This document shows positions 63,053 to 64,000 of a stretch of DNA of 64,000 nucleotides, piece after piece. The notes under the pieces are model-generated. The model was not told the DNA's origin. It saw only the letters and a list, made by a program, of their open reading frames with translations, and ran no database searches. The DNA is taken from contig NZ_NKJI01000014.1 of assembly GCF_002277815.1 (NCBI RefSeq), positions 62,001 to 126,000 on the forward strand, read 5' to 3'. Each line of letters begins with the position of its first letter. Position 1 is the stretch's first letter. Origin of the DNA: Pseudomonas sp. ERMR1:02. Its GTDB lineage: Bacteria; Pseudomonadota; Gammaproteobacteria; Pseudomonadales; Pseudomonadaceae. The position numbers and the translations under genes are program-made.

Positions 63053-64000
63053 TTATGAGAGTCGCACCAGACCCAGTCTGTCGAACCACGCCACATTCAA
63101 CACTCGATTGAGCTCAAAGCGGCTGTTACGCCACCAGCTATGAGAGTTGGCCGCCACTTTCCGAGCCGTTTGGCTGCTGGCTCCCAACCCCCGCAGTTCG
63201 CGGTAAATCGTCGGACCACGCCTCCATTGTTTAAGCTGGATCGCTCGCAATCGGTGTCGCATCCACTCGTCCAGCTCTCGCCAGATTTTCGGCGTTTGTG
63301 ACAACCCGAAGTAAGTTTTCCAGCCCATAAGATAAGGGCGTAGGTTCTCGACAACTTGTCGCAGACTGCGACCGCCTGAGCGACGGGTGAGTTCGCGTAT
63401 CCGTTGTTTGAACTGCTTGCGCGCCTTGACCGCCACTGCTCTTTTGACGCCTTGTGGAGAAGCCCAGAAGGCGTATCCCAGAAACTTGCGGCCAAACGCG
63501 CTCGCCACCGCACTCTTGCTCTCGTTGACGCTCAAGTGCAGCCTTTCATACAGACGCTTCAGCAAGTCCATCACCCGTTGCCCCGCCTTATGACTGCGGA
63601 CATACACATTCGCATCGTCGGCATAGCGCACGAAGCAATGACCTCGACGCTCAAGCTCCCGATCCACTTCGTCCAGCAGCACATTCGCCAGCAACGGCGA
63701 CAGCGGACCGCCTTGCGGCGCCCCGCAGCGGCTTTTCTCGACCACGTCATTGATCAGCGTTCCCGCATCCAGATAAGCCCGGATCAAGCGAACAACCGCC
63801 CGGTCCGCGATCCTTTTGCCTAGACGATCAATCAAAATGTCGTGATCGACCCGGTCAAAGAACTTCTCCAGATCAACATCCACCACCACTCTGCGCCCTG
63901 AAGACACATGACGCTGAGCCGCTAGAACGGCATCCTGCGCCGAGCGCCCCGGGCGAAAGCCGTAGCTATGTTCACTGAACGTCGGATCGAGTATTGGCTG
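63053..64000 (-). CDS. ltrA: Group II intron reverse transcriptase/maturase, N terminus outside the window
   Basis: About 315 C-terminal residues are visible. From the right edge: YGFRPGRSAQDAVLAAQRHV, VVVDVDLEKFFDRVDHDILI (RT motif A), GAPQGGPLSPLLANVLLDEV, VRYADDANVYV (YADD active site), then the thumb and the maturase X domain (LRQVVENLRPYLMGWKTYFG, WRELDEWMRHRLRAI). It ends RLGLVRLS at 63053. No HNH endonuclease domain is seen after domain X. It splices the intron and copies it into DNA targets. Confidence 0.93.
   Translation of the reverse strand, partial: QPILDPTFSEHSYGFRPGRSAQDAVLAAQRHVSSGRRVVVDVDLEKFFDRVDHDILIDRLGKRIADRAVVRLIRAYLDAGTLINDVVEKSRCGAPQGGPLSPLLANVLLDEVDRELERRGHCFVRYADDANVYVRSHKAGQRVMDLLKRLYERLHLSVNESKSAVASAFGRKFLGYAFWASPQGVKRAVAVKARKQFKQRIRELTRRSGGRSLRQVVENLRPYLMGWKTYFGLSQTPKIWRELDEWMRHRLRAIQLKQWRRGPTIYRELRGLGASSQTARKVAANSHSWWRNSRFELNRVLNVAWFDRLGLVRLS

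Larger units (their letters stand above)
62971..64000 (-). mobile_element. Group II intron, 3' part (5' part beyond the window)
   Basis: The intron reads leftward. It contains the intron-encoded protein (63053 onward), domain V at 63007-63038 and a domain VI hairpin GCGGCC-TATGAA-GGCCGC; the 3' end CCCCCTAT falls at 62971 next to the IS3 fragment. Domain V at less than 60 nt after the stop is normal. Confidence 0.85.

Overview
The window looks like a chromosomal segment of a Pseudomonas of the fluorescens/putida type. Supporting signs are a PrrF iron-responsive small RNA with its Fur box, paired REP palindromes (REPINs) between core genes, a 2-aminoethylphosphonate pathway (phnW, phnX), a DUF6124 gene, a YebC-family regulator, a ZapE-like ATPase and a complete vanillate-demethylation locus with an OprD-type porin. 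No rRNA, tRNA or CRISPR array was found.

Layout. Positions 1 to 18.8 kb are well-ordered core genome: phnX (cut by the window start) and phnW with a divergent LysR gene; a second LysR gene divergent from an organophosphate-type MFS carrier and an aminophosphonate-type FAD oxidoreductase; an orphan VgrG; a YebC-family protein; a leucine-rich-repeat protein kinase; a ZapE-like ATPase; an ECF sigma/anti-sigma pair divergent from a catalase-like peroxidase and cytochrome b561; a metalloprotease lipoprotein; an M14 carboxypeptidase; and prrF with a DUF6124 gene. Five REPINs lie between 0.4 and 12 kb.

From 18.8 to about 45 kb is an accessory region. It opens with a Tn7-like transposition operon, tnsA-tnsB-tnsC-tniQ, with overlapping genes. 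Its tnsB is spread over three reading frames joined at a CCC-TAG site and an A-AAA-AAG site. Next come a broken unknown gene, a KfrA-like coiled-coil protein divergent from a tyrosine recombinase, a decayed RelE-like toxin with its antitoxin, and a block flanked by two inverted 159-bp MITE-like elements (29758-29916 and 37138-37296). That block holds an unknown protein with an XRE-ImmA peptidase, a broken DUF2971 gene, and an 898-residue STAND-like NTPase with a nuclease-like N terminus. Just outside it are a PHP-SMC ATPase of the TrlF type, a zinc-ribbon protein, a PD-(D/E)xK-like protein and an orphan Xre/MbcA/ParS antitoxin. IS66, IS5 and probable IS21 remnants and several frameshifted genes lie among them. 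The 34 to 42 kb stretch looks like a defence cluster and is the best place to look for an undescribed system.

From 45 kb onward are metabolic genes: a DeoR-family regulator and an exported HAD phosphatase; an ArsN2-like acetyltransferase; and an operon (RpiR regulator, amino-acid ABC transporter, D-amino-acid-dehydrogenase-like FAD enzyme, ornithine-cyclodeaminase-family reductase) that would import and oxidise a D-amino or cyclic amino acid. Three gene wrecks (RidA-LysR chimera, LysR remnant, truncated PhaZ-like hydrolase) precede the vanillate locus, where vanAB diverge from vanK-oprD-vanR. GGATCC-centred palindromes resembling known VanR operators sit at both ends. The window closes inside a group II intron inserted in an IS3-type transposase remnant.

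Several genes are broken by a one-base length change in a homopolymer (tnsB, antitoxin, immA, PRC-barrel, ABC ATPase, porin signal peptide). This may be real decay, recoding or consensus error, and it qualifies every pseudogene call here.
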